Counted from the first letter of the stretch, positions 43,991 to 54,629 are shown. The stretch: 64,000 nt of DNA from Enchytraeus crypticus (GCA_905160935.1 CAJHZI010000447.1:2394001-2458000); one strand, 5' to 3'. Made by a program: numbers and translations. Notes: generated by a model not told the origin, from the letters alone.

Positions 43991-44219
43991 ACTATAATGA
44001 TCGTCTTGTGCAAGTGACAGCTTTTTAAACCATGGAGTAAGAACTGCAGTTTTAAAAGATGAAGAAAAAATTCCTTCAGCGTGTGATCAGATTAATCATA
44101 TTTGTAAGCTTACATAAAAGTATATATATATTGAATGAATTCCTAGCATTACGTTTTGATATCGCACAAATCGTGAAATGAAGAATTAAAATATCAGCTC
44201 CTACATATGAATATTTTAC

Positions 44220-44613
44220 CTGCAGCGTATTGGACACTATGACAAAGATAATGCAAATCATTCTTGACGAATATTTGAAGTGAAGTTTCTTCTCCAAAAC
44301 GTGACTAAATATCAGCAATCTCAACCATCTAAACAACTTCCTTACTTTATTGGGCGTAGCCTGCTTGATGCACCCATATTTTAAGTTGACACTGGACAGC
44401 CTGGACGGGTGATTCTGGTAAGTTCGCGCAGAATTTCCCGCCTCTGCATCGACCGTTTGAGCGTCTGTCTGCGCAACTGTCTGCGCAGAAACAGTGGCAG
44501 CAGACATCGAATCGCTTACATTAGTTTCCAGGTTGTTATGCTTGGTCACATGGTCACGTGAAGCTGTCAAATTGCGAGCGCCATTTTGTTTTTCCATTTC
44601 TGTTTCCTGCAAC
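44220..44613 (-). CDS. STRA6-like: STRA6-like receptor, large loop exon
   Basis: The acceptor ATTAATATTTAG opens at 44613; the donor GTAAAA starts at 44219. One base joins GG from the exon at 54438 to give Gly, then LQETEMEKQNGARNL begins, aligned with human STRA6 KGLQSSYSEEYLRNLL. A polar low-complexity insert follows (SAQTVAQTDAQTVDAEAG), then KVRKLFRWLRLLIFSHVLEK and KLHFKYSSRMICIIFVIVSN, corresponding to human HLPLKLVLSATLTGTAIYQ. The 131 codons end in phase 0. The loop is longer than in vertebrates. The ATG at 44597 is internal, not the start, because the upstream exon fits in phase. Confidence 0.8.
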
Positions 44614-44947
44614 CTAAATATTAATAATAAACAACTTTCACGAACTTTGAATATGAATAGTATATGAACAAGAGACTTGATACGTTGTCATCTTTAAGTG
44701 TATAATTTATTACTACGTAGGAGATATTCATCATATTAAATAGCAAGAATATAAATTTACGGACTTATCTATTTGAAAGCCTTGAAAAGTAATAAAGGTC
44801 AGAGCTCAGGGACAGAGAGCTTAGGTGAAATACAGATCGATTTTTGGCTTTTGTTTTACGTAACTTGCATAAAGTTGCATTTGATTTATCAATCGATATT
44901 GGATAAGCAAAAAATTAGTGTGAAGAGCCTTAGACCTTTTACTGTAG

Positions 44948-45125
44948 CGGATCAAGGAATATTTTAAGGGCGTGACCGAATTTTTGTTGAGAGTACATAT
45001 TTTTGCTTACACCCCGCTATCTTCGGGACATGTGACGCAATTAAAAAAAATGCTGTAGGGGTGGGGGCTCAAAAACACTCCTGCGCTTGGCTCACCAAGT
45101 GAGTGCATCCCCGTATCTTACCCCC
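44948..45125. mobile_element. MITE-like fragment
   Basis: GTAGCGGATCAAGGAATATT and TTAAGGGCGTGACC resemble the interior end of the element at 54906-55909 (GGCTGATCCAGGAATTTTTT, TAAGGGGAGG). No clear opposite end is seen. Confidence 0.35.
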
Positions 45126-45429
45126 TCCCCCCACTCCTACCCGTACTAAAGTAAAAGGAAAACTTAAAATGCTTAAAATCCTACACTGACCTTTTATAAA
45201 GGTTTGACTTAATATTTTCAAACGGCCCACACGTAGAAAGTTTTTCCTACTATTCTTCTTGTATTTTGCTTTTTCTTTGTTTTGTTAAACTTTTTAATGA
45301 CTTTCTACAATAAAAATCATCTGCTATTTAATTGACCCTAATCTAATCATACCATCATCGGATTAACTGTCTTCTTATGATGCTGGATCTTTTCTCGATC
45401 ATTTGTAACACCATAATTCTAAATTAGTA

Positions 45430-45932
45430 GAGTACCACAAGGGGAGCGTCCTAGGGCACATTATCTTAAGATCTACATAAACGACATTAGTGTCTTTGTC
45501 CTAACCCTGTCTCATCTCTCTCTCTCTATCTCTATGCAGATGATGCTAAGCTATTCACAGTGATTGAGCATAAATCTAACTGTGTGGATCTATACGCACT
45601 ATATGCACTTAATGCTATACACCTATGGGCCACGAACTGGCAAATGGGTCTAGCTGCTAATAAATGTCATCAAATCTCTTTATGCAGCTCTAAAGAAAAA
45701 GTTATCGATTATACCTACTTTATAAATTATGTAATACTTTGAAAGTAAATGATGTTCTTGACCTGGGGATTTTTTTATACAAAACTTGTCCTTTTCAAAT
45801 CACATTAAAAATATATGTATTAAAGTGAGGCGCTAATCATCCATTGTCCTTAACTGATTTAAATCTAGAAACAAAGATCTATTTTTAAAGCTTTCAGTAT
45901 CTTCGTTACGCTGACCCTCGAATATTGCTCTA
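45430..45932 (+). mobile_element. CR1-like LINE fragment, left part
   Basis: Plus-strand codons with shifts: VPQGE (motif B remnant), YINDISVF, then GATGATGCTAAGCTATTC encoding DDAKLF (motif C), and LEYCS at the end, where a MITE interrupts. The frame resumes at 47997. Confidence 0.75.
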
Positions 45933-46519
45933 AGTGGCCACACACGATCAAATTTATTTGAACAGATATCTGTTCAGATAAATTTAACGGAGCCCAAACA
46001 CGGTCAAATTTAACTGACAGATATCTGAACAAATATCTGATCAGATATATGTTCAGATATATTTGATTCGTCCACACACGGTCAAATTTATCTGTTCAGA
46101 TCTGAGATCAGAACACATACTTTGGGAAACACTGTCAAATTTATCTGCAGATAAAACTGATGGTCGCCCACACACGGTCAAATTTAACTGTTCAGATATC
46201 TGATCAATTATGCTAATTAGCTGTCAATCATTTCCAGACTGCAGCGTGCGTGACTGGTGTTGTTATTACTACTGCAGTCAGTCAATATATATTGAGCTAT
46301 TTAAACTACTAATTTGAGAGCTGCCCATCTCCTGATTGATGGTGGCTGTCCAAATGATGGAAGTATCATTTAATGATTTAATATGTTCATTTTTAGTATT
46401 ATATTTTTTAATCTCAATTTAAAATTATACCCCTGCCTATTTTGTATGCACAAGTTCAACTATTATCATTAGTTTTTTTACGTTCATCAAACATGTAGAT
46501 CTCATTTAGTCTGTTTTTT

Positions 46520-46590
46520 CAGTGGATTGTGCGTTTGAATCCAGGCCAATTGCATCCGAGGCAAACACTCTAACCGTTACGCCATATCCG
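46520..46590 (-). mobile_element. tRNA-derived SINE head or tRNA pseudogene
   Basis: Minus reading: GGGCGGATATGGCGTAACGG, TTAGAGTGTTTGCCTCGGAT, GCAATTGGCCTGGATTCAAA. A and B boxes and an anticodon-stem pair (TTTGC/GCAAT) with loop CTCGGAT can be drawn. The acceptor stem does not pair well, so a working tRNA is unlikely. Confidence 0.55.
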
Positions 46591-46910
46591 CCCAATACTT
46601 CACTATCAATACAACAGTATAATATAATACTAGTTTTAGTCTATACACCCACATGGTAGGTATTCTGCATCATTACGTATTCTGCATCATCGTCACTATT
46701 TAGTTTATATTTCTACATACCCGTATAGGCAAAGTCTCTTACATGTAGGCCAATATGTAACATAACATAACGGCAAACTGAGTCAGGAAGCACAGATGCA
46801 TGTTCAATGCCCATTTCCTCCTTCTTCTCCATGGTTATTGTAATATTTTGCTTTTGGTGGCGCATTAATTGCAGCCGGCGCGGATTTAAGAATAGCTTTC
46901 CATCACCCCG

Positions 46911-47045
46911 AGATTTTTTCCTGCTAAGCTGTCAAGAATCGGTCTTCCAAGGTGGGCACTCACAAAGTACTAACCGAGGTCGGTAAAGCTTAACTTCAAT
47001 AATTGACGCGCAACTAAACCAAGTGCGCTAAATCCTGCCAAACTT
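46911..47045 (-). mobile_element. 5S rRNA-derived SINE
   Basis: The minus strand has GAAGTTAAGC (46997-46988) and GGTTAGTACTTTGTGAGTGC, the 5S box A and intermediate-element/box C order. Upstream TTTAGTTGCGCGTCAAT is shared with the copy at 2685-2800. Confidence 0.65.
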
Positions 47046-47221
47046 CCTGTTTACGAATTGTTCATTATCGCGGGAGATTGTGGAACACTGTATAAATTGC
47101 GCATGGCATTTTTATTGTTGAGAAATACAATATTGATTGACTGTAAACAAAATTATTATTTTTTTTATAAAATTTAAATTAGTTTTGCGAAGGTGTTTAA
47201 TATTGAATTTTTAAAAAATCC

Positions 47222-47425
47222 GTTTAGCGTCCCGTATATTCCTATACGGGGTCGACACGAAAGGGTTTAGATAGGAAATGGAACATTAAAGGTCGCGTAT
47301 TTATTGATTTAACACCACCACGTTTGCACGACGATGTTTTTATTTTCTCACGTCGCAACGCAGTCGCGAACTCGCGACTTCTCGTTCTAGAGGCGAGCTC
47401 TCTATTAGTGCGCCACGAGTCATTC
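47222..47425 (-). mobile_element. SINE-C, tRNA-derived
   Basis: Minus reading starts GACTCGTGGCGCACTAATAG (A box), CTCGCCTCTAGAACGAGAAG (anticodon-arm-like), GTCGCGAGTTCGCGACTGCG (T-arm/B box). It ends GTCGACCCCGTATAGGAATA, TACGGGACGCTAAACG, a tail of the same shape as the L2/SINE-A tail. About 200 bp. Confidence 0.55.
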
Positions 47426-47996
47426 AATTTATATATAAAAATAAATATTTAAATTTAAAAATGATACTTAATTCGGTAACGCTTATCTCTGTATGTCAAA
47501 AACATCTTTGTGATTTATAGTAATTTTATGTTAATTAGGCCCTACTCATAAAAAAATTAATTTCTATTTAGAATGCTGAAATTAAAATAAGTTTAGGCCA
47601 ATAAGTGCGCCAAAAATATTGGTGGGGGGGACAAGTCTTCAGATCTGAAAACTGACGCGGCCACACACGATCAAATTTATCTGAACAGATATCTGTTCAG
47701 ATAAATTTGATGATTTTCCCATCAGTTTTGAAATCTGACACTCGTCAGTTTTCCCATCGGTTTTTGCCCACACACGATCAAATTTATCTGTTAAGATATC
47801 TGAACGGATAAATATATCTGTTCAGATAAGTTTGATCAGTTAAATTTGATCATGTGTGGAAAAACTAGTTCATAAGTTCTCTCGTCAGTTTTCAAATCTG
47901 AAGCGGCCACACACGATCAAATTTATCTGTTCAGATATCTGAACAGATATCTGAACAGATGAGTTTGATGGCAAAACTGATCGTGTGTGGCCACTG

Positions 47997-48260
47997 TAAC
48001 ATTTGGAGCCAGTACAGTAAATCTGATATTGATTTGATAGAGAAAGTACAAAAGCGTTGTACCAAACGTTTAAACGGCTTAAGCGACTTAATTGGAATGT
48101 ATTACAAAATCATATAGGGTTAACCGATAGCGCCTAATTGAGGCGGTATCGGTTAACCTTTTTAAATCTAGCTTAAACCAAGTGGATTTTAGAAATTTTA
48201 TGAGAAGTTTATAATACGATGTCTAATTAAATCGCGCATATTACTTTAATCTTCCTCATA
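47997..48260 (+). mobile_element. CR1-like LINE fragment, right part
   Basis: AACATTTGGAGCCAGTACAG encodes NIWSQY, then SKSDIDLIEKVQKRCTKRLN and GLSDL continue the frame broken at 45932. Downstream codons are decayed and include the hairpin at 48118-48158. Confidence 0.75.
48118..48158. repeat. 41-bp hairpin within the LINE fragment
   Basis: GGTTAACCGATA and TATCGGTTAACC are perfect inverted arms; inside them CGCCT and AGGCG also pair around AATTG. It lies where the LINE C-terminal codons (IGLTDS, LRRYRLTFLNL) are expected. Confidence 0.85.
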
Positions 48261-48615
48261 GCTCTATTTTTGATTCTGTAGGCCTATATCTGATTTCTTT
48301 TATTCCAGTGTTGTAATCTAGGTTTTATTACATTGTTCCAACTTTTTAATGATAAATATTTAATCATTACTAGTAAATTTATCTTAAAAGAGGCTTCGGA
48401 AGTATTGAGAACTTGAAATTATACCTATATAATTAATCTAATATTAATTATTTTAGATATAATATACTTTACATTAATGCATTTAGGCCCTATGCTATTG
48501 GAAAGACAGTGGTCAAGCTGCAGAGTAACTGAATCTGATTGGTCAGTTATCAAATGACCAGGCGTCACTTGTGGTAGAATACCTGCAGATTCGTTGAAGA
48601 AAGTTTATTCAAGTT

Positions 48616-48813
48616 ATGGCGGCCGGACGGGCACGTCCACAAGGAGCAGGCCGAGGGCCGAAACCGGAGTCGAAGCCGGAGTATTTATTTTTCAAGGATT
48701 GTGTGTTTAGATTTTATATTCAGCTTTATGTCGCAGTGTTAATTTATATGGAGTTGTTGTGCTGTTTTTATTTATTATTCAATTGTGAGATGCTATTTAG
48801 CAATCTGTCATGA
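48616..48813 (+). CDS. Small open frame with a GC-rich start, doubtful
   Basis: 65 codons beginning MAAGRARPQGAGRGPKPESK, GC-rich for 70 bases and then a hydrophobic AT-rich part. The start TTATGGCGG is a good eukaryotic initiation context. It lies in an intron on the opposite strand to the host gene. It could be a first exon or chance; no family recognised. Confidence 0.2.
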   Translation: MAAGRARPQGAGRGPKPESKPEYLFFKDCVFRFYIQLYVAVLIYMELLCCFYLLFNCEMLFSNLS

Positions 48814-48994
48814 CTTCGATATTTTATCAATAAGGATTAATCACAGAGAGCCTCACAACTACGACAGATCGGACTCCCACACACCTCTGAGATATACCAT
48901 CTCAGGTGTGCTATTTAGAGCAGGCCTAGGCATTAAATTACAGTCATGGACCGAACAAACGTCTTATGCTGTGCTCCAACGGCGAATTGCGAAA

Positions 48995-48997
<3 letters not shown>

Positions 48998-49052
<55 letters not shown>
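48998..49052. repeat. AAT microsatellite
   Basis: About eighteen AAT units. The poly-Asn and poly-Ile translations are artefacts. Confidence 0.95.
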
Positions 49053-49056
<4 letters not shown>

Positions 49057-49255
49057 CAATTAGAACAACAATAACAACAGTGCTGCAGTCATCAATGACA
49101 ACATCGAGCAATACTGAGACAAAATCAAGCCGGCGAGCAAAAAAAAAGAAGATCCAAAAACGGTGCAAATTCCAAAATCCAGAAATTAAGTCCGAAGTAG
49201 GCAGCATCAGCGACGCGAGTTCCTTATAGAATATTTAAGTCCTAATCTTTTAGAC

Positions 49256-49849
49256 CATAGATGAAAAAAACGTTCTTACCAAAAATAAAAAACGTTAATA
49301 AACGCGTTTTTTCCCAAAAAAAAAATGCAAAAAACCGTTGAAAAAAACGTTAGTAGCGCACACGTAGCTTGCATAATTATATTACCATGCCTTTATTCCG
49401 TAACACTACACAATTTTAATACAACTAGACTTGATCTAAAGTTCTAAAGTTCTAAAGTATGTCCATAGACTCCATACAAATATAAAAAAATACTTTCAGG
49501 TCACATACAGCCACACTGTCAGTTGTTCATAATTATCAATACAAGAAAATTTAAATCCGTAAGAAATTTAGAATAGACAATGTCTTAAAAATTAGAACAT
49601 CTGCCTAACTAGGAAAATCAAAAATGTATCGAATTACTTTTATATAGTAATGTTTATGGCACGAAACTAACGGCAATTCCTCAATATTTATGTGCAGTCC
49701 ACGTCAAACCATGGTTTACGATTTTTTACGTTTTTTTTTAAAATAAAAAACTTAAAAAACGGTTTTTTTTTCAAATATATAAAAATACCTAAAAAAACGT
49801 TTTTTTCATCTATGTAAACGTATTTTTCATCTACGTTTTTTTCATCTTT
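49256..49849. mobile_element. hAT-type MITE with 8-bp target duplication
   Basis: TTTTAGAC flanks the element at 49248-49255 and 49850-49857. The ends carry inverted GATGAAAAAAACGT motifs, and several more ACGTTTTTTTCATCTA copies lie just inside the right end. An 8-bp duplication is characteristic of hAT elements. No transposase is present; the centre is unique AT-rich sequence. Confidence 0.7.
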
Positions 49850-49899
49850 TTTTAGACTTTATTACCGCTTCACACATGCATGTTATTTTATAATTTACC

Positions 49900-51840
49900 T
49901 TGCGTCTGTGTCGAATTTCTTTTTCTGTATGTTGTGATAAATCGATTAAATTAAATTTAAAAATTAAAAAGTTTATTCGTGAATGGCTGCTAATTATTTC
50001 TTATCCCTTAATTTTACAAGTATGCATATGTGCGCCGTTAGAGCGCCTGAACTACTACTTCAATTGAATGAGACTTCTCTTTCTCTTAAGTCTGATGTAT
50101 CAAATCCACCTGTTTATATCGAAAACTTGTGGAATTTTCACAATTAACGTATTACCGTTCACCGACATATCACCAAACTTCACAGGCTTGTTTCATCACA
50201 CCCTAGATCTTTGTCTTGTACAAAGATACCTCAATCTTGAGACTACTGTTAAGATAGGGTGGTGCGGCTCCCAAGCAAGTTAGGTTGGATTACCGTAATT
50301 TTCTCTTACTGAATCTTCCTGGCTGCAATTTTTCCAGGCAGCATTTCATTGACAATTACCTTGCGCATGCAGTCTAATGTAAACTAGAGCATTTCGAAGT
50401 AGCTGATATCCTTGCAATGGCTCAGAGTTACTGCTCTAAGAGCGCGTTATTAATAGGACTGTTTCATTAACTTAGTGTCAGTCGCGGATTGATCGCTGTA
50501 TTATATTTATACTCGATGTCATTATGGATTCATCTTTCACATTCTAAACTAGATGTATTCTGGTTTGATGACCTTTACTATTTGATTTACTACAGGCCAG
50601 TCAGTGGTCAGTTGTCCAGTGTCTGAGTTTATACGGTTGTGTGTGCTTCTCTGTTTTATTCCATATCCATAGAGATGTGTGACCACACATATGTGTATCC
50701 AAACTATCCGTGACCCTTTCAATTCCCATCATAATTCCTGAGAAAGGGTGTACATTTTCTCAGTGTTGTAGCTGAGTGCTGCAACATTCGTTACGAGTGA
50801 GGCAGCCTGCACTCAGCTAGGTCTTTCAAGCAAATTATTATGCACAGACCTACATGTAGTAACATGTAGTAGGCTATTCTCTCTAGCTGTAAACTATTCA
50901 ATGGTTCATTCGGGTATGCTATACCACAGATCTGAAATTTTCTTATATTCACTTAAGAAATCTTTTTGTTCCTTCCATCAGTCATTGCTTTCGTAGGAAC
51001 AGCTTTATACATGGTTAAAAATGTTCCTTTCATTCTCTCCTTTTCATGGACTAATCAAGAATTTAACCAACATGTAAGGGTTCACTCCTGCAATAACTGT
51101 CTACCTTGGACTGATTTACCAGATTCAAGATATGTGCCATTTATTGAACCACTCGTTCTGCTATTCGGCTTGGTTTTATAGCTTTACAGAGTCGAATTTG
51201 TCTTCTACGACAAACGCGAGCACTGGGTGCAGCAGTTTAATCTATTGGCAGGTGTGTTATTAGAGTCGCATATTAAAGCATCGTAAGTAGATTTTCACAC
51301 AAGGTTGGGTTAGAGAAAAATGGGTAGAGACTTAGTTTGAACAAAAAGTTGATAAACGTATAAGCTCTACTGTATATGCACATACATGTATATAATATGT
51401 ACAATTGTACATGTATATTAAGGCATCGTGAAGTTGGGCCAGCAGGGGTGAAAGTGTATCAAGCTCAGGTTAGCTGTAGCTCGCCATCTCCATGCTACAA
51501 TTCCGTTGAAAATGCCAGAAAAACGTAATAAATAATACATTATATTTGTCATTAATATTGTAAATACTCACGAATATTTGGCATTTATAAGAGAGCGAGT
51601 GTACTTAATTGGCCAGCTGTCCGCGATTAAACATTTCTTCTCAACTTTTTTGTTTTCCTAAATGAACACCAATATAAAATAATTATAATTTAAATGAAAC
51701 TAACTATTAAGAAATTAAAATAACATTTCTCTATATTTTAGAGAGTCTTAAATAGAGCAAAGTCGTCGCATAATTTGAAATAAATTTCAGTGAATTCATG
51801 AACTGTTTTGAAAAGTATTTTGTTACTAGTAAATATTTGA
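49900..51840. other. No feature recognised
   Basis: Intronic. A plus frame at 50966-51181 (FLPSVIAFVGTALYMVKNVP, DSRYVPFIEPLVLLFGLVL) has no recognisable domain and no clear splice sites. Confidence 0.5.
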
Positions 51841-51850
51841 CATTTGATTG

Positions 51851-51989
51851 TAAAAGCTAGTAAAGCTAGTATTAAAGTCAGTTTCCTTACTCGAAAGCGA
51901 TGTCAGTGACGGGCGAGCCCAGGATTTGAACCCCGCACATACTGATCCGCGGTCGAGTATCTTACCAACGTGGCCACTGGCTCCAGCCG
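51851..51989 (-). mobile_element. SINE-A, best-preserved copy
   Basis: Minus reading: GGAGCCAGTGGCCACGTTGG, TAAGATACTCGACCGCGGAT, CAGTATGTGCGGGGTTCAAA, TCCTGGGCTCGCCCGTCACT, GACATCGCTTTCGAGTAAGG, then AAACTGACTTTAATACTAGC and an AGCTTTACT-type short repeat. A and B boxes are both good matches to the RNA polymerase III promoter. Confidence 0.85.
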
Positions 51990-52189
51990 TTAGTTCTCTA
52001 ATATTTAAAAGTTACTTAAAGAAAAGAAAATTTTACTTTAGTTATTCTTTTACCTTATTTTTATTATTCTTGGGTAAACAGGATCGTTTTCTCAGGGAAT
52101 GACGCCTCTGCCTATTAAATGTTAGCCGAAGCTGAAGAATGCATAAGGAGCCCATGTCGTCATAAGCAGAAACTCCCAAGAATAATGGT

Positions 52190-52345
52190 ATATCACAAGG
52201 AATGTTATATGTGATCTATAGACACACTCGCATGTGGACATGAAGAAGAAAACAGATGATAGAGATGAGTGAATGAGCTATATACTACGGGCCTCCAAGT
52301 AGGCAGTGCGCTAAGAGGGAGAGAGAGAGAGAGATTCTAATATCA
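52190..52345 (+). mobile_element. RTE-like LINE-E 3' end
   Basis: CACTCGCATGTGGACATGAA, GAAAACAGATGATAGAGATG, GGCCTCCAAGTAGGCAGTGC and then GAGAGAGAGA. Same tail order as at 63.6 kb. Confidence 0.65.
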
Positions 52346-52460
52346 CTCTAGTTAAATTACTGTACATTAACCAACTACATACCAACTAATCAATCAATAA
52401 ATAATCAATAGAATTTAGCGACTGATTTCTTGCCAAAAGGCAATGTCAGGCCTTCTCAAA

Positions 52461-52602
52461 CAAACTTTGCACTACTACACCACTAACAAATATATCAAAT
52501 ATACCATGTGCTAATTAATATATAAAAGTACCAAACTTTGCACTACTACACCACTAACAAATATATCAAATATACCATGTGCTAATTAATATATCAAAGT
52601 AC
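52461..52602. repeat. 71-bp tandem duplication
   Basis: CAAACTTTGCACTACTACAC...AATTAATATATAAAAGTAC is followed directly by a second copy (from 52532) differing by one base near the end. It lies within the L2-like 3' UTR fragment. Confidence 0.95.
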
Positions 52603-52864
52603 CACACGATGACGACTGAGTACACAAAGATTGAATAGAAAGTGAGATCAAAATAATACAGATTCAAGATCAGATGCAAGAAGGTCAGAATATTGATCTA
52701 TGGCGAAAATAGAAAAGATTTTAGCTCAGTCAGGAAGTAGTAATACATTTGCAAGATCTACTATCTTGTGGTAGAGAATTACATAATGTTGGAAGAGAAA
52801 ACATGAAGGAGCAGATTTTTACTAGAGTAGTGAAGACTACGAAAGTGTCGGTACTTGTAAAAAA

Positions 52865-53100
52865 GTAAAATAAACATGCATTATAATGAAATGATCAACT
52901 TTTTTGATATCTATCACTTTTAATACCACATGTTTAAACCGTAAGGCAATTTAGTACATATTCTGTTGAACCAATCCACTGAATGTCCGAGATTTTACTC
53001 TCAGATCAGCGCGGCTGGGATTCGAACCCACGAGGTTTCAATTCACCCCAGGATCTGTCATTTTAAAAGTTCGTGACGTTACCCTAACCTATTAAAATAT
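52865..53100 (-). mobile_element. SINE-B (tRNA-derived), in the L2-like fragment
   Basis: Minus reading: GGTTAGGGTAACGTCACGAA, GACAGATCCTGGGGTGAATT, GTGGGTTCGAATCCCAGCCG (B box), CTGATCTGAGAGTAAAATCT, CATGTGGTATTAAAAGTGAT, AAGTTGATCATTTCATTATA. GTACTT occurs on both sides as a possible short target duplication. Confidence 0.75.
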
Positions 53101-53743
53101 TCTAAATGTACTTAATCGATTGTTAAATGGCCAGATGGATAGGATGGTTTAAATTATTTAATCCTTTGAAAAGGATCGAAGGTATCTTGAATTTAATTCG
53201 TTCAGAAATTGGGAGCCAGTGTGTTTACCGTCAGATTATTTTTACTAATTTGATATCGTGTTTCATCGACTTTTAAGTAATTAGTTATTGATTTCCTAGA
53301 AAGCAGGATTTCATATTCCATTTTAGTGATATTATTTATGTTTAGGCTTGACATTTGAACGTTAGCCTGACTCACTTTCTTTTAGTTGTCTTACAGTGTC
53401 TTGTGGAACTGCGTCAGCACCTGTGTCTGTTTTGTGTATTCCTGTATGCTTAGTTATGTGATGTTGTCTGGGGCTATGTAAGCATTGTGCATTTGGACAT
53501 GAGTCTCTTGAGCGGTTCAATCTATCTCTTTCGAGCCTTCGCTCTTGTTTAAGTTCTTCAATCTTTACTCTTCACTTTTCAATCTTATTCTCTCTTTGTC
53601 TCTTTCTCTCTTTTTGTCATCTACGTGTGTCTCATTTGCTTCTTCTTCTATTTGGTCATCTCTTAAGGTAACGTAAGTATTAACTATGGTTAATACTTAC
53701 GGTTATGGTTCGGTATGGTAAGTTAATGTAGTGGCATTAAACG

Positions 53744-53905
53744 CATAACTATGTATGTACGTAAGTACGTATATAGTTACATAAGTACATACATGTACGT
53801 CCGTACGTACGTATGTATATATGTACTGTATGTATGAATGTATGTATGTATAGATGTATGTATGTATGTATGTATGTATGTATGTATGTATGTATGTATG
53901 TACGC
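53744..53905. repeat. GTAT/GTAC microsatellite
   Basis: Mixed GTAC and GTAT tetranucleotides, becoming pure GTAT over the last 50 bp. Confidence 0.9.
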
Positions 53906-54234
53906 AGAATATACAGTTAATTTTAGTATCGACTCCGTGTTGTAACTTAGGATATAAAATCCAAGTTAGAAAGCTATCACCACCTTGCTGTCAAAGAAAT
54001 CTTGCGAAATATGGAAGAAGGGAAGAGAGAGTATGAGAGGTGGAGGAATGTCCAGATTAAGTTGAAACAGATGGAACTAACAATGAGACTGGAGCTCCCG
54101 GCTCTCAAGGTCATACTCTTGATGGAGTCAAGTGCAAAATGTTTGTCCACGTGAGCACTAAAGGTCGTGATGGACCTGGCATAGCCAGGTAATCATGTCT
54201 TCACAATGTCTGAATACGGATGCGGTAAACTATC

Positions 54235-54420
54235 AACATTATCATCCTCTTCCTTTGAATACTAGTTTAACTAGGGTCGGGATACAAATAGACTATCTCA
54301 AATCCTCTCTCAACTACATCAAATTATCAATCAATCTCCTATTTGAGACTTTTTCATTTGTTTAAATATTTGTAGCAATTTGGGTAGTATGTGGTACCTT
54401 ATGCGGCCTGAAAATTAGAT
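54235..54420 (-). mobile_element. RTE-like LINE tail, second composite copy
   Basis: CTAGTTTAACTAGGGTCGGG and ATCAATCAATCTCCTATTTG match the 3' end of the LINE at 33.7 kb with decay. TTTGTTTAAATATTTGTAGC and AATTTGGGTAGTATGTGGTA follow, diverged from the block beside the 36.43 kb tail. It ends about 18 bp from the splice donor at 54437. Confidence 0.5.
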
Positions 54421-54437
54421 AAAATATATACGGTTAC

Positions 54438-54629
54438 CCGACCGTTTGACTTCCGAAGAGACGGCCAAAAGGATTATAGTCACAGCAGGTGTGGTAAATA
54501 TTGAAGAGAAATCTTAAACTGATGACAAACAGGCAGATAGTGGTGGGAATACTTAAGAAGATGTGCTTCTTATCGGAGTCTCCCAAGTAGTCTGAACACT
54601 GGATCTCCTCTATCAAGGTGTAGATCAAC
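54438..54629 (-). CDS. STRA6-like: STRA6-like receptor, most upstream exon seen
   Basis: The acceptor TATAATACGCAG opens at 54629 and the donor GTAACC starts at 54437. After one base the 63 codons read LIYTLIEEIQCSDYLGDSDK, KHIFLSIPTTICLFVISLRF, LFNIYHTCCDYNPFGRLFGS. Human STRA6 has [20 protein letters not shown] followed by a helix and WYPVQLVRSF: the Glu-Cys, the helix and the aromatic-x-x-His/Gln exit align. It starts in phase 2, so at least one more exon lies upstream. The two bases left at the end match the exon at 44613. Confidence 0.8.

Larger units (their letters stand above)
45934..47996. mobile_element. 2-kb MITE-like element with subterminal repeats
   Basis: The left end GTGGCCACACACGATCA and right end TGATCGTGTGTGGCCAC are inverted. 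Both ends carry repeated subterminal blocks of CACACACGATCAAATTTATC and AGATATCTGAACAGATA palindromes (45934-46215 and 47655-47996). It sits inside a LINE codon series, with TAA (or TA) at both edges. The interior has no transposase but carries two tRNA-like heads and a 5S-derived SINE. Superfamily undecided: TAA would suit PIF/Harbinger, TA Tc1/mariner. Confidence 0.75.
52380..53225 (-). mobile_element. L2-like LINE 3' end, split by SINE-B
   Basis: The shared tail (GCGACTGATTTCTTGCCAAA, GGCAATGTCAGG) opens it on the plus strand. It continues through GTACCACACGATGACGACTG and TACTAGAGTAGTGAAGACTA. After a SINE-B it resumes with GGCCAGATGGATAGGATGGT and AGGTATCTTGAATTTAATTC, ending at GGGAGCCAGTG as in the 17.4 and 24.3 kb copies. 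Confidence 0.7.

Noticed and set aside
46520..46590. A functional tRNA gene (loop CTCGGAT, anticodon CGG)
   Set aside because: The acceptor stem does not pair and the surroundings are transposon sequence; a SINE head or pseudogene is more likely.
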